From Pedobacter montanisoli (GTDB taxonomy: Bacteria > Bacteroidota > Bacteroidia > Sphingobacteriales > Sphingobacteriaceae): a stretch of DNA of 64,000 bases. The stretch is taken from contig NZ_JALGBH010000001.1 of assembly GCF_022809115.1 (NCBI RefSeq), positions 1,302,001-1,366,000 on the forward strand, given 5' to 3'. The position numbers were made by a program, and so were the translations under genes. Shown here piece after piece: positions 46,126 through 55,576 of the stretch. Under the pieces are notes generated by a model, which was given only the letters and a program-made list of their open reading frames with translations, made no database searches and was not told the DNA's origin. How positions within the stretch are numbered: the stretch's first letter is position 1; each line of letters opens with the position of its first letter.

Positions 46126-46962
46126 TTATGCTATTTTTTGATATACGTTAAACTTCTTATCTATTACTTTAAGTTTTTTTAATATATCAGTATCTCTAAT
46201 GGTTTCTTTACTACCTAAACATAGAAAACCTAAATTCGCTAAGCTATTATAAAACAGATTGATTACTTTTTTTTGCAGTTCAGCATTAAAGTAAATCAAT
46301 ACATTCCGGCAGGTTATCAGCTGAAACTCATTGAACGGACCATCTGAAACTAAATTATGAGTCGAAAATAAGATATTTTTCTTTAACGACCGAGAAATTA
46401 ACGCTGCATCATACTTAGCGGTATAATAATCTGATAGAGATAAGCCACTATCTACCTGCGAAAGATTTTCAGAATATCGTTTTATTTTTTGCAAGTCGTA
46501 AATACCTTCCTTAGCGGTTTCCAGCTCTCTGGTATTGATATCGGTGCCATATATAAAGCTTCTTTTGTATAAACCTGCTTTATCAAACAGGATGGCTAAA
46601 GAATAAAGTTCTTCCCCGCTTGAGCAACCTGCACTCCAAATTTTGATATGCTGATAAGTGCTCAGATAAGGAACAATAACTTTGTTGATAACTTTATAAA
46701 AACCCGGATCTCTGAACATTTCGGTAACATTTACCGTAACCTCCACTAGAAATTCCTGAAAAAAATCGGGTTGATTAATTAATGCATTGCAAAGCTCAAA
46801 GAAAGTATAACCTTTTAAGATCATTAATCTTACGATACGTCTTTTTAAGGATGCTTCTGAATAATCACTGAAATCAAATCCATGTACATTCAATACCAGA
46901 CTGATCAGTTCATGAAGCTGTTTGTCTGAAATAGCTGAATTTCCCGGAGTATGAATTTGCAT
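46126..46962 (-). CDS. CheR-type methyltransferase
   Basis: 278 aa. SAM-dependent protein-glutamate methyltransferase: N-terminal helical domain, then VTEMFRDPGFYK, IWSAGCSSGEELYSLAIL (SAM loop) and LITCRNVLIYFN. The operon holds no CheB methylesterase and no methyl-accepting protein. In such clusters CheR may modify the coiled coil of the neighbouring hybrid kinase, but this is an inference. Confidence 0.92.
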   Translation of the reverse strand: MQIHTPGNSAISDKQLHELISLVLNVHGFDFSDYSEASLKRRIVRLMILKGYTFFELCNALINQPDFFQEFLVEVTVNVTEMFRDPGFYKVINKVIVPYLSTYQHIKIWSAGCSSGEELYSLAILFDKAGLYKRSFIYGTDINTRELETAKEGIYDLQKIKRYSENLSQVDSGLSLSDYYTAKYDAALISRSLKKNILFSTHNLVSDGPFNEFQLITCRNVLIYFNAELQKKVINLFYNSLANLGFLCLGSKETIRDTDILKKLKVIDKKFNVYQKIA

Positions 46963-46984
46963 AAGGTATATATAGATTTAATTG

Positions 46985-49900
46985 TTAACTGAGCCAAACT
47001 CTTAACATAGACAATAGTTTATCTGTGTCAATTGGTTTAGCGATATAGTCATTGGCACCAGCCTCTATACATTTTTCTTTGTCGTTTTTCATGGCTTTAG
47101 CCGTTAGGGCTATAACTGGTAGTTTAGCCAGTTTGGTTTGTTGTCTTATGGCTTTCATGGCTTCATATCCATCCATTTCAGGCATCATAATATCCATTAA
47201 TACCAAATCTATTTCCGGATGTTCTTCTAATTTTTCTAAAGCTTCCCTGCCATTTGTAGCAATAATTACATTGATATTATAAGATTGTAATGCTGATGAT
47301 AAAGCAAATATGTTACGCATATCATCATCAGTAATCAGGATATTTTTATTCTCTAATGCTTTTTCAATGGTAACAGATGCGTTTTTAACTTTCTGTGTTT
47401 TACCGTCACTATAATTTTTCTTTTGAGGTTCTTCTTTCTTGATTTTATTCACAAAAAGATTTACTTCGTCCAGTAGCCGGTCATTAGATTTATTGTTTTT
47501 AAGTACCATGGCTTGTGTGTGTCGCATAATATGGGCCATTTGTTCTTTGTCTAGCTCCATGGCAGTATTGATAATTACTGGTGTTGATGCCCATTTAGGG
47601 TTCAGTTTAATCTCATCAAGGAGATCAAAGCCTGACACATCTGGTAATTTCAAGTCTAGAACAATGCAGTCAAAATGATTATGCTCAAGTATTTGCCGTG
47701 CTTCTGCACCTGTATAGGCCTGTGCTACTTTGGCACCTTTTTCAATTAATTGAGCACTCAGCTCGTTACTTTGTAGAACCTGATCTTCTATAACCAGAAC
47801 ATTATTAAACTGATATTCGTTATGCTCTGATAATAAACGAAAAGCCTTATCTAACTGCTCTTTTTCTATTGGTTTCTTTAAAAAACCAATAGCACCTTCT
47901 TTTTGAGCCTGTTTTACTTTTTCATCACCGGCCGACATCATGTGCACAGGAATATGCTGTGTATCAGGATCTGCTTTTAGTTTTTTGAGAATGGTCCATC
48001 CATCCATAACAGGCAGCATGATATCTAATATAATGGCATCAGGTTTTAGAGTTTGAGCCAGCTCAAGCCCTTTGTCGCCACTATAGGCCAAAACAGGTTC
48101 AAATCCTTTTTCTATTGCATAATTTTTCAAAATCTCGGCAAAATTCTCATCATCTTCAACAATAAGAAGCCTTGTATGTTTTTTATCAGTTTCACTTTCT
48201 TCGGCAGCGACCGGTTTTGCAGGCAATTCTACAGGGATATCTGTACTTTCATTCTCTTGTTTTATTTCTTGTTTAGCGGTTTCTGTATGTAATGGTATAA
48301 ATAAGGTAAAAGTACTGCCTAATCCTGCCTGACTTTCTAATTGGATTTCGCCACCAAGTAAATTTGCTAATTCTCTGCTGATAGAAAGTCCTAAACCTGT
48401 ACCTCCGTATTTTCTGCTGGTAGAACCATCTTCTTGTTGAAAGGCTTCAAAAATGATTTGTTGTTTGTCTGCTGCAATACCTATTCCAGTATCTTTTATA
48501 GAGAAATAAAGTATGCCTGCCGAGGCTTCATTATTCAGATTTTTATGATAAAATTTTTGATCTTTTCCTGCTATACCTGCATTAACGGTAACACTACCAC
48601 TATCTGAGGTGAATTTGAAAGCATTTGACAACAGGTTTTTAATGATCTGTGTAAGTCTGGTTTCATCGGTTTGTATGAACTCAGGGAGATCATCAGCTAG
48701 TTTGAACTGATAATTGATGTTTTTCTGATTCGCTACCTCAGTAAATAAGGCATCGGTTTGCTCTTTGATTGCTTCTAAAGCTACTCGCTCCACAACCAGA
48801 TCTACATTGCCCGATTCGATTTTTGACAGGTCTAAAATGTCATTGATAAGAGATAGCAGATCTGTTCCGGCATTGTGTATTACTCCGGCATATTTAATCT
48901 GTTCTTCGTTAAGATTTAAAGGTTTGTTCTCCTTTAATATTTTGGCTAAAATTAAAATACTGTTTAGTGGAGTTCTTAATTCGTGGCTCATGTTGGCCAA
49001 AAATTCAGATTTGTATTTGCTGCTCAGTTCTAGTTCTTCGGCCTTTAAACTAATAGCTTCTTTAGCCTGATTTAATGAAACATTTTTTTCTTCAAGTAAC
49101 TGTGCCTTTTCTTCGAGTTCTGCGTTGGCCTGCTGTAATTCTTCCTGCTGCACCCGTAACTCTTCTTCTGAAGCTTGTAGTTCTTCTGTTTTATGAATTA
49201 AATCTTCGTTGGTTACTCTGAGTTCTTCCTGCTGACTGGCAAGTTCTTCAGCCTGTTGTTGTGTCTGTTCAAATAAAGCCTGTAATTTTGCCTTTGCCAT
49301 AACTGCATTTACGGCAATACCTATATTTGGGCTCACAGCTTCGAGATATGCAATTTGTTCTTCGGTTATTTTTGATCTGAAGCCTAATTCAATAATAGCA
49401 ATTGTTTCATTTTCAAATAAAACAGGTATGCAGACAATCTGAGCAGGTAATGTATTGCCCAAAGCGGTTTCAATCTTAATGTAATCATTAGGAACGTTGT
49501 CTAATATTTTTATTTTCTTTTCAAAGGCAGCCTGACCTACTAATGTTTCACCAAATTTAACTTCAAAAAAGCCAGGTTTTTCTTTACAGGCGTAACCACC
49601 TTTGCTTTTTAAGGTTTGTTCTTTTTTGTTTACAAGGAAAAATAAACCTACGGGTAAAGATAGGTACGTGCAGATCTGGGTTACAATCCTAGTGGTTAGT
49701 TCATCCATAGATTGCTCACCATGCATTACCTCATTTAATTTGGTTTCGCCCAGCAGCATCCAGTTGTTGTGTTCATTTTTAGCTGAGAGCAAAGCCAGTT
49801 CATCATTGGTATTTCTAATGAGCTTTTCAGTCTCTTTCTGCTGATCAAAAGTTCTTTTGATATAAGAGAATAAAAACAATATCAACCCGAAAATAATAAA

Positions 49901-50473
49901 GGAACTTATGGTGACTATCAGAATGGTTCTATGAGCACGCTGTTCATTAACGATTTTTTTCTGAGCAAGGAGATTATATTGATATCTTATAAGTTGGGCA
50001 TTAAATTTTAAGAACTGCTCTTTGTATATTCGGCCTTTATCAGTAGCAATTTGTTTTTTGGCAGCGTCATCGCCTAAAGTATTGGCCTTAGCCATAACCT
50101 GTTTAAGATCATATACTTTTAAGGCAGCATAATGTTGTAAACTATCAACAAGTTCTGCATTTGAGTTCTCTTCTCCTATTATCTTTTTAAGCTCCTCAAT
50201 AGAAGGAATGATTTTATCTATGCTTTGGTTATAAGGTTGCTTGTATTCATCTTTTAAGGTAATGACAAAACCCCTTAGCCCGGCTTCGGCATTGATAATT
50301 TCGACCTCAACTTCTTCAGCTTTTTTAATAACAGACTGAGTATGCTCAACAAGTGCAGCGCTTTCTGTTAAAGAAGTAATGCTAAAATAAGACATCATTG
50401 CCGATACCAAAACAAATATTAGTGATACGGCAAAGCCGGTAAATATTTGCTGTTTAAAGGAAAGTTTGATCAT
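46985..50473 (-). CDS. CHASE3-GAF hybrid histidine kinase with three receivers
   Basis: 1162 aa. TM helix about 12-30, CHASE3-like extracytoplasmic helical domain (about 35-175), second TM (about 183-203), GAF domain (about 255-395), and a Glu/Gln coiled coil (400-480). HisKA follows with FLANMSHELRTPLNSI (His about 498). The HATPase domain has NLLSNAFKFTS and GTGLGLSISRE. Three receivers follow with phospho-acceptors in IILDIMLPVMDG, IVLDLKLPDVSG and VLMDIMMPEMDG. It is the first gene of the kinase-cheR-kinase operon. Confidence 0.92.
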   Translation of the reverse strand: MIKLSFKQQIFTGFAVSLIFVLVSAMMSYFSITSLTESAALVEHTQSVIKKAEEVEVEIINAEAGLRGFVITLKDEYKQPYNQSIDKIIPSIEELKKIIGEENSNAELVDSLQHYAALKVYDLKQVMAKANTLGDDAAKKQIATDKGRIYKEQFLKFNAQLIRYQYNLLAQKKIVNEQRAHRTILIVTISSFIIFGLILFLFSYIKRTFDQQKETEKLIRNTNDELALLSAKNEHNNWMLLGETKLNEVMHGEQSMDELTTRIVTQICTYLSLPVGLFFLVNKKEQTLKSKGGYACKEKPGFFEVKFGETLVGQAAFEKKIKILDNVPNDYIKIETALGNTLPAQIVCIPVLFENETIAIIELGFRSKITEEQIAYLEAVSPNIGIAVNAVMAKAKLQALFEQTQQQAEELASQQEELRVTNEDLIHKTEELQASEEELRVQQEELQQANAELEEKAQLLEEKNVSLNQAKEAISLKAEELELSSKYKSEFLANMSHELRTPLNSILILAKILKENKPLNLNEEQIKYAGVIHNAGTDLLSLINDILDLSKIESGNVDLVVERVALEAIKEQTDALFTEVANQKNINYQFKLADDLPEFIQTDETRLTQIIKNLLSNAFKFTSDSGSVTVNAGIAGKDQKFYHKNLNNEASAGILYFSIKDTGIGIAADKQQIIFEAFQQEDGSTSRKYGGTGLGLSISRELANLLGGEIQLESQAGLGSTFTLFIPLHTETAKQEIKQENESTDIPVELPAKPVAAEESETDKKHTRLLIVEDDENFAEILKNYAIEKGFEPVLAYSGDKGLELAQTLKPDAIILDIMLPVMDGWTILKKLKADPDTQHIPVHMMSAGDEKVKQAQKEGAIGFLKKPIEKEQLDKAFRLLSEHNEYQFNNVLVIEDQVLQSNELSAQLIEKGAKVAQAYTGAEARQILEHNHFDCIVLDLKLPDVSGFDLLDEIKLNPKWASTPVIINTAMELDKEQMAHIMRHTQAMVLKNNKSNDRLLDEVNLFVNKIKKEEPQKKNYSDGKTQKVKNASVTIEKALENKNILITDDDMRNIFALSSALQSYNINVIIATNGREALEKLEEHPEIDLVLMDIMMPEMDGYEAMKAIRQQTKLAKLPVIALTAKAMKNDKEKCIEAGANDYIAKPIDTDKLLSMLRVWLS

Positions 50474-50598
50474 TGGTTGAAATTATAAAGCTAAGATAGG
50501 ATTTAATGCAATAATTATTTTAGAGAATCATCAGTTATTATGCCGCTTAAAATAATTTAAAGTTGCTAACTTTACATGCAACATCTTAATAAACTGCA

Positions 50599-50949
50599 AT
50601 GATCTTATACGGCATACCAAATTGTAATACAGTAAAAAAAGCGCAAGACTGGCTTAAAGAAAAAAATATTGCGTTTGAATTTCATGATTTTAAGAAAAAA
50701 GGAATTACAAACGAAAAACTTAAAATCTGGTTTAAAACTTTTGGAGCAGAAACCGTTCTAAATAAGAAAGGTCTTACTTATAAAAAACTAAGCAAAGAAG
50801 AGCAGTCTGCTTTAAATAATGAAAATGCAATTATTGCTTATCTAAAGCAAAATACAAGTGCCATTAAAAGGCCTGTGGTTGAGATTAATAATGAACCTGT
50901 TCTTATAGGGTTTGATGAAAATACATACACAGCGAAACTGGCAAAGTAG
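50599..50949 (+). CDS. ArsC/Spx-family reductase-like protein
   Basis: 116 aa, YffB-like. The N-terminal YGIPNCNTVKKAQDWL carries a single active-type Cys (about residue 9), as in ArsC-type proteins; there is no CxxC. Later KRPVVEI matches the conserved RP of the family. Arsenate reduction is not assured; YffB-type proteins are small glutathione- or thiol-linked reductases of unclear role. It is divergent from the kinase operon. Confidence 0.88.
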   Translation: MILYGIPNCNTVKKAQDWLKEKNIAFEFHDFKKKGITNEKLKIWFKTFGAETVLNKKGLTYKKLSKEEQSALNNENAIIAYLKQNTSAIKRPVVEINNEPVLIGFDENTYTAKLAK

Positions 50950-50993
50950 CTGTTAAAAATTGTTAAACCTGTATATTAAATCGCATTACCTGT

Positions 50994-51001
50994 TAAATTT
51001 G
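50994..51001 (+). promoter_or_regulatory. -7 box three bases before a start codon
   Basis: TAAATTTG ends 3 bp before ATG 51005, so transcription would begin at or near the A of the start codon. A -33 element is not clear. Confidence 0.35.
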
Positions 51002-51004
51002 ATT

Positions 51005-51721
51005 ATGCTTAGAAAGCTCCTATTCATATTGTTGACTTTTGCTCCTTTCTTTTCAATGGCGCAGCAGACTTATCTTACAGGTAATATCTTTGATAACGAA
51101 AAACGAAGTGTTCCATTAGAAGGAGTAAGCGTTAGAAATTTAAGCACTAAGGCCTTTGTTTTTAGCGATAAAGATGGACATTTTGCCATCGGAGCAAAAA
51201 CAGGCGACCTGATTACTTTTGGTATGATGGGATATGAAACCGATACCGTTTATCTGATCAATCTCTTTCCCAAAAACATTTACTTAAGAGCAAGTGTAAA
51301 TACATTAAACACAGTAAATGTTACTACGGCTAAAATATCTCCATTTTTAGATACAAAAGATCCTAATGCCACTCCTGCCAGAAGAATAGATTATTCAAAA
51401 GAAAAAGGAGGAATTGGTTTTAATTTAGGTTATGGTAAATACAAACGTCAGCAAGCCAAAGTAAGAGAGCTTGAAGAACAGGATGAACTCCTTACTGAGA
51501 TCAACGATAATTTTAATGAAAAGGTAATACTGGACCTGACTAAATATAAAGGAAAAGACATCAAAGACTTTATTGGTCTATACCGTCCAACACCAGAACA
51601 AATCAAAGCAGAACACCCATTCAACTATCCTTATTATATCGTTAAATCTTTTCACGAATGGTTAAAGTTACCTCCAGAGGCGAGGAAATTACCTGCGCTT
51701 CCTAAGCTTAAAGCCAACTAA
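51005..51721 (+). CDS. Exported carboxypeptidase-like regulatory domain protein
   Basis: 238 aa from ATG 51005 (MLRKLLFILLTFAPFFSMAQQ), a clear signal peptide; the longer start at 50960 places extra residues before it. The N-terminal half is a CarboxypepD_reg-like beta-sandwich (GNIFDNEKRSVPLEGVSVRNL, FSDKDGHFAIGAKTGD), like the plug-linked domain of TonB receptors. The C-terminal half is charged and unclassified. Cell-envelope location is expected. Confidence 0.82.
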   Translation: MLRKLLFILLTFAPFFSMAQQTYLTGNIFDNEKRSVPLEGVSVRNLSTKAFVFSDKDGHFAIGAKTGDLITFGMMGYETDTVYLINLFPKNIYLRASVNTLNTVNVTTAKISPFLDTKDPNATPARRIDYSKEKGGIGFNLGYGKYKRQQAKVRELEEQDELLTEINDNFNEKVILDLTKYKGKDIKDFIGLYRPTPEQIKAEHPFNYPYYIVKSFHEWLKLPPEARKLPALPKLKAN

Positions 51722-51801
51722 ATGCAACATTGGTAACAATGTAACCATTTATTTGAAAATGATTTTCAGAAAAGCTAGATTTAACGCAAATTAAAACAGC
51801 T

Positions 51802-53778
51802 ATGAATAAATTTATATCCAAAATTTTTGTAATGGCTTTGGTGGGTACATTTGCATTAAAAGCAGGTGCACAACAACCAAATGCTGTTTCATCAAATTAC
51901 AGTACAGCAGATGCTTTCGGACCGCTATTCTATACCCAGAACGGTAACGAATTTCGTTCTGCAAGTGGTTATCCAGGGCCAAAATACTGGCAAAATAGGG
52001 TTGACTATAACATTACAGCCAAATTAGATGAAGCTGGTAATGGAGTTACGGCTTCAGTTACAATTACTTATAAAAATAACAGTCCTGATAAGCTGCCATT
52101 TTTATGGTTACAGTTAGACCAAAACTCTTTTGCAGAAAACTCAAGAGGTAAACAAGTTACTCCAAATAACAGCCGTTATGGCGCAAAAGGAGATAAAATT
52201 GACGGCGGTTACAAAATCAAAAATGTAAGTGTAAGTCAAAAAAATGCAGCAGTTAAGTTCTCTTCAATTGTAGAAGATACCAGAATGCAGATTAGACTTA
52301 ATGAACCAATGGCTGCCAATGGCGATGTAGTTACTATTAAAATAGACTACAACTATGTAATTCCAAAATTAGGTTCAGACAGAACAGGGCATTTAACCAC
52401 TAAAAACGGTGAAATTTTTGCCGTTGCACAATGGTTTCCAAGAATGTGTGTGTATGATGATGTATTAGGATGGAATACTTTACCTTATTGGGGTGGAGGA
52501 GAGTTCTATTGCGAGTACGGTGACATCAATTATACCATCACTGCACCTGCAAGCCATATTGTAATGGGTTCGGGAGAATTATTAAACCCTCAGGAAGTAT
52601 TTACCGCCGAGCAGTTAAAAAGATGGAACGACGCAAAATTAAGCGATAAAACTATTCACATCAGATCAGAAGAAGAAGTTACCGATCCGAAATCTCGTCC
52701 GGCTAAAGATTTCCTTACCTGGAAATTTAAAATGGTTAATACCAGAGATGCAGCATGGGCAAGTTCTAAAGCTTTTGTATTAGATGCAGCACGTATCAAT
52801 TTGCCAAGTGGTAAAAAATCTTTAGCTGTTTCAGCACATCCGGTAGAAAGCGCAGGTATGGACAGTTATGGCCGTGGTGTTGAATATGTGAAAGGAGCAA
52901 TAGAATTCTATTCAAAACAATTGTATGAATATCCTTATCCAATGGCTGTAAACGTAGCCACCAATATTGGTGGTATGGAGTATCCGGGTATTGTTTTCTG
53001 CGGATGGAATGCTAAAAAAGGAAGTGCATGGGGCGTAATTGATCATGAATTTGGCCACATTTGGTTCCCAATGATTGTAGGTTCTAACGAACGTAAATTT
53101 GGCTGGATGGATGAAGGTTTCAATACCTTTATTAATGACCTATCGAGCGAGGCTTTTAACAATGGTGAGTACAAACCACGTAAAGCTGATATGAATGCTA
53201 TAGGTAAAGCGGTTATTGGTAATCCCCGATATGAAAATATTATGTTAATGCCTGATGCTATGCGTGAGGCTAACATTGGTGTTAACCTTTATTCTAAACC
53301 AGGGTGGGGTTTACACTTATTGAGAAACGAGATTTTAGGTAAAGATCGTTTTGATTATGCTTTCAAAGAATATATTAAAGCCTGGGCATATAAGCATCCA
53401 ACACCTTTTGATTTTTTCAGAGCAATGGAGAACGGAGCAGGTGAAGATTTAAGCTGGTTCTGGAAAAGCTGGTTCTTAAACAGCTGGAAGATGGATCAGG
53501 CAATCGGAGATGTTAAAGAAACTAAAGATGATCAAGGTTATCATTATGCAGTTCGTATTGATAATTTAGAAAAAATGCCGATGCCGATTATTGTTGAGTT
53601 TAAAACTGCAAGCGGAAAAACAGAGATCGTAAGGTTGCCTGTTGATGTGTGGATGAAAAATGTATCATGGACTGTTAACTATACCTCAAAAGAACAGGTT
53701 ACAGAAATTACATTAGATCCTAACAAAGTTTTACCAGATAGTAACCCTGATAATAATAAATGGAAAGCGGCGAATTAA
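51802..53778 (+). CDS. M1-family metallopeptidase
   Basis: 658 aa with signal peptide (ending ALKAGAQQ). Zinc site HEFGH (about 415-419) with the third ligand Glu in [10 protein letters not shown] about 19 residues further. The aminopeptidase exopeptidase motif is seen as GGMEYPG, a variant of GAMEN. The C-terminal part has a beta domain with [16 protein letters not shown]. It is probably a periplasmic aminopeptidase. Strong terminator downstream. Confidence 0.93.
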   Translation: MNKFISKIFVMALVGTFALKAGAQQPNAVSSNYSTADAFGPLFYTQNGNEFRSASGYPGPKYWQNRVDYNITAKLDEAGNGVTASVTITYKNNSPDKLPFLWLQLDQNSFAENSRGKQVTPNNSRYGAKGDKIDGGYKIKNVSVSQKNAAVKFSSIVEDTRMQIRLNEPMAANGDVVTIKIDYNYVIPKLGSDRTGHLTTKNGEIFAVAQWFPRMCVYDDVLGWNTLPYWGGGEFYCEYGDINYTITAPASHIVMGSGELLNPQEVFTAEQLKRWNDAKLSDKTIHIRSEEEVTDPKSRPAKDFLTWKFKMVNTRDAAWASSKAFVLDAARINLPSGKKSLAVSAHPVESAGMDSYGRGVEYVKGAIEFYSKQLYEYPYPMAVNVATNIGGMEYPGIVFCGWNAKKGSAWGVIDHEFGHIWFPMIVGSNERKFGWMDEGFNTFINDLSSEAFNNGEYKPRKADMNAIGKAVIGNPRYENIMLMPDAMREANIGVNLYSKPGWGLHLLRNEILGKDRFDYAFKEYIKAWAYKHPTPFDFFRAMENGAGEDLSWFWKSWFLNSWKMDQAIGDVKETKDDQGYHYAVRIDNLEKMPMPIIVEFKTASGKTEIVRLPVDVWMKNVSWTVNYTSKEQVTEITLDPNKVLPDSNPDNNKWKAAN

Positions 53779-53800
53779 GATAATTCGAATCTTTAAAAAC

Positions 53801-53836
53801 AAAAAGGCTCCAGCAATTCTGCTGGAGCCTTTTTTA
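53801..53836 (+). terminator. Terminator after the M1 peptidase gene
   Basis: Perfect 14-bp stem, 53801-53814 with 53821-53834 (core GGCTCCAGC), loop AATTCT, T-run at the end. Confidence 0.93.
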
Positions 53837-53921
53837 TGAAAAATAAAACTTCATAGTTTCTTCATTTGTGTGCGCTTACTTAGTGTTATTAAATTAATTA
53901 ATCAACATAAAAAAATTAAAA

Positions 53922-54155
53922 ATGAAAAACTTGAAATTATTTGGATTTGCATTAGTAGCATTATTCGCAGTTAGCACAGTAAGCGCACAAACTTCACCAA
54001 AAGCAGCAAAAACAGCTCCGGCAACTACTACAGCTCCAGCGGCTAAAAAAGAAGAGAAAAAAGCTGAGCCTAAAAAAGCTGAAAAACCTGAGGCTAAAAA
54101 AGAAGCAAAGAAAGAAGTGAAAAAAGCTGAAAAACCAGCTACTCCAAAAAAGTAA
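53922..54155 (+). CDS. Secreted Lys/Ala/Glu/Pro-rich mini-protein
   Basis: 77 aa. Good signal peptide MKNLKLFGFALVALFAVSTVSAQ, then a 54-residue tail almost only of Lys, Ala, Glu, Pro and Thr with repeats of KKAEKP and KKEAKKE. No domain. The mature peptide is strongly basic and disordered. It may bind LPS, nucleic acid or the cell wall, but no function can be assigned. It is flanked by two terminators and so forms its own transcript. Confidence 0.75.
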   Translation: MKNLKLFGFALVALFAVSTVSAQTSPKAAKTAPATTTAPAAKKEEKKAEPKKAEKPEAKKEAKKEVKKAEKPATPKK

Positions 54156-54188
54156 AAAATAATAAAAAATAGTAGTTTTCTTTTAGTA

Positions 54189-54219
54189 AATCCTGAGCAT
54201 ATTTTGTTCGGGATTTTTT
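54189..54219 (+). terminator. Terminator after the mini-protein gene
   Basis: AATCCTGA (54189-54196) pairs with TTCGGGATT (one wobble), followed by Ts. Confidence 0.65.
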
Positions 54220-54280
54220 GTTTGTTTCCGGATGATAGATTTTATTATACAGGTTTTTATATCTTAGTTGCCAAATTACA

Positions 54281-55390
54281 ATGATGAAAATAGCAGGCAG
54301 ATTTCTTTTCATACTATTGATCATTTTTTGTATTCATACTTCGGATGCAAATGCCCAAAATAACGCATCAATAGAGTTTACTCCGCAAGTAAGCTTAACC
54401 CGTTTCTCAGCTAATCCTATTAATAAGCTAACAGGTTCTGTTTATGGTGCTGAGCTGGTTTACCATAAATATACCACTACCAATCCCGCTGGCTGGATGC
54501 GTGAGCTGAACCTCAAAAGTATAGATGTTATTTTCAATTATAAGAATATGAGTAAGGTAAAGCGGGTTTATCAGCCTATTGAAAATGAATTTGGTGATAG
54601 CTATGGCTTATTAGCAGGCATAACCATTCCTTTGATCAGTTCTAACCATTTCTATATAGATGTAGCTCCTTCATTTGGAGGTCTTTATGCAAGCCAAACA
54701 TGGTTTACCAACAAAAATCCAATTATAGGAGCGCATTTGAACTTTGCATCGAGAATAGCATTAAAAACAGGTGTTGCACTTAATAATAAAACAGATCTTA
54801 CGGGAGGTATAGATATTCTGCATTATTCTAATGCCGGAACAAGAGTACCTAATAATGGAATGAATGTAGTAAGTGCCGGGTTAGGGATCAAATATAATTT
54901 TAACAGACCTGGAATAGATACTGTTACCACAAAAACAGATGTTATTAAAAAGCATCAGTTTGATCTGGGTGCAAACATAGGCAGAAGAGGTGTTTATGAG
55001 AGTAAAGACGGTTTATATAAAACAGGTCTGTATGCGGGATACAATTACAGAGTATCACATGTTTGGGCATTAAGCACTGGAATTGATGCTGTATATTACC
55101 ATACGATTTATGACCCTAACAGGAATCTGGAAACCTATCAATCTAATGCGTCATCATTTAAACGTTGGCGAGTAGGTATAGCCGTGGGGCCCGATTTTTG
55201 GATGGGAAATTTGGCAGCTATGTTTAAATATGGTTATTATATTTATTATGACAGTTTAAAACCGATGAAAACCTACTGGACTACCGGCTTTAAATACAAA
55301 ACTAACAATTGGTTTGCTTTACAGGCTAAAATATACGTGCATAAAACAGAAGCAGATTATTTAGGCTTTGGATTTTTAATAACGCAATAA
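54281..55390 (+). CDS. PagL-like acyloxyacyl hydrolase (lipid A deacylase family)
   Basis: 369 aa, signal peptide ending at DANAQN. The outer-membrane beta-barrel has the PagL-type active-site stretch LHYSNAGTRVPNNGMN, with His and Ser. PagL removes the 3-O acyl chain from lipid A. This protein is about twice the size of classic PagL because of a second barrel-like half (about 225-369, RVSHVWALSTGIDAVYYH). The extra half is unexplained. Confidence 0.85.
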   Translation: MMKIAGRFLFILLIIFCIHTSDANAQNNASIEFTPQVSLTRFSANPINKLTGSVYGAELVYHKYTTTNPAGWMRELNLKSIDVIFNYKNMSKVKRVYQPIENEFGDSYGLLAGITIPLISSNHFYIDVAPSFGGLYASQTWFTNKNPIIGAHLNFASRIALKTGVALNNKTDLTGGIDILHYSNAGTRVPNNGMNVVSAGLGIKYNFNRPGIDTVTTKTDVIKKHQFDLGANIGRRGVYESKDGLYKTGLYAGYNYRVSHVWALSTGIDAVYYHTIYDPNRNLETYQSNASSFKRWRVGIAVGPDFWMGNLAAMFKYGYYIYYDSLKPMKTYWTTGFKYKTNNWFALQAKIYVHKTEADYLGFGFLITQ

Positions 55391-55393
55391 AGT

Positions 55394-55576
55394 ATGATCA
55401 GGCTTACAAATGATACTCCTGTAGAGATTCTTGTTAATATTAAAAAGGGAGATTTGGTAACGGATACTTTCAGTAAAACCGGATTGGTAGATCATATTAA
55501 CATAACCGACGATGGCCTTTATCAGATTTTTGAATTTACGTTGGTAACCGGCAGAATCATTACCGTTAAACGCTAG
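55394..55576 (+). CDS. Small conserved-looking protein, unknown function
   Basis: 60 aa, predicted all-beta (TPVEILVNIKKGDLVTDTF... FEFTLVTGRIITVK), no signal peptide. It starts 3 bp after the deacylase stop, which supports it as a real co-transcribed gene. It overlaps the end of the converging MFS gene by 4 bp. Confidence 0.6.
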   Translation: MIRLTNDTPVEILVNIKKGDLVTDTFSKTGLVDHINITDDGLYQIFEFTLVTGRIITVKR

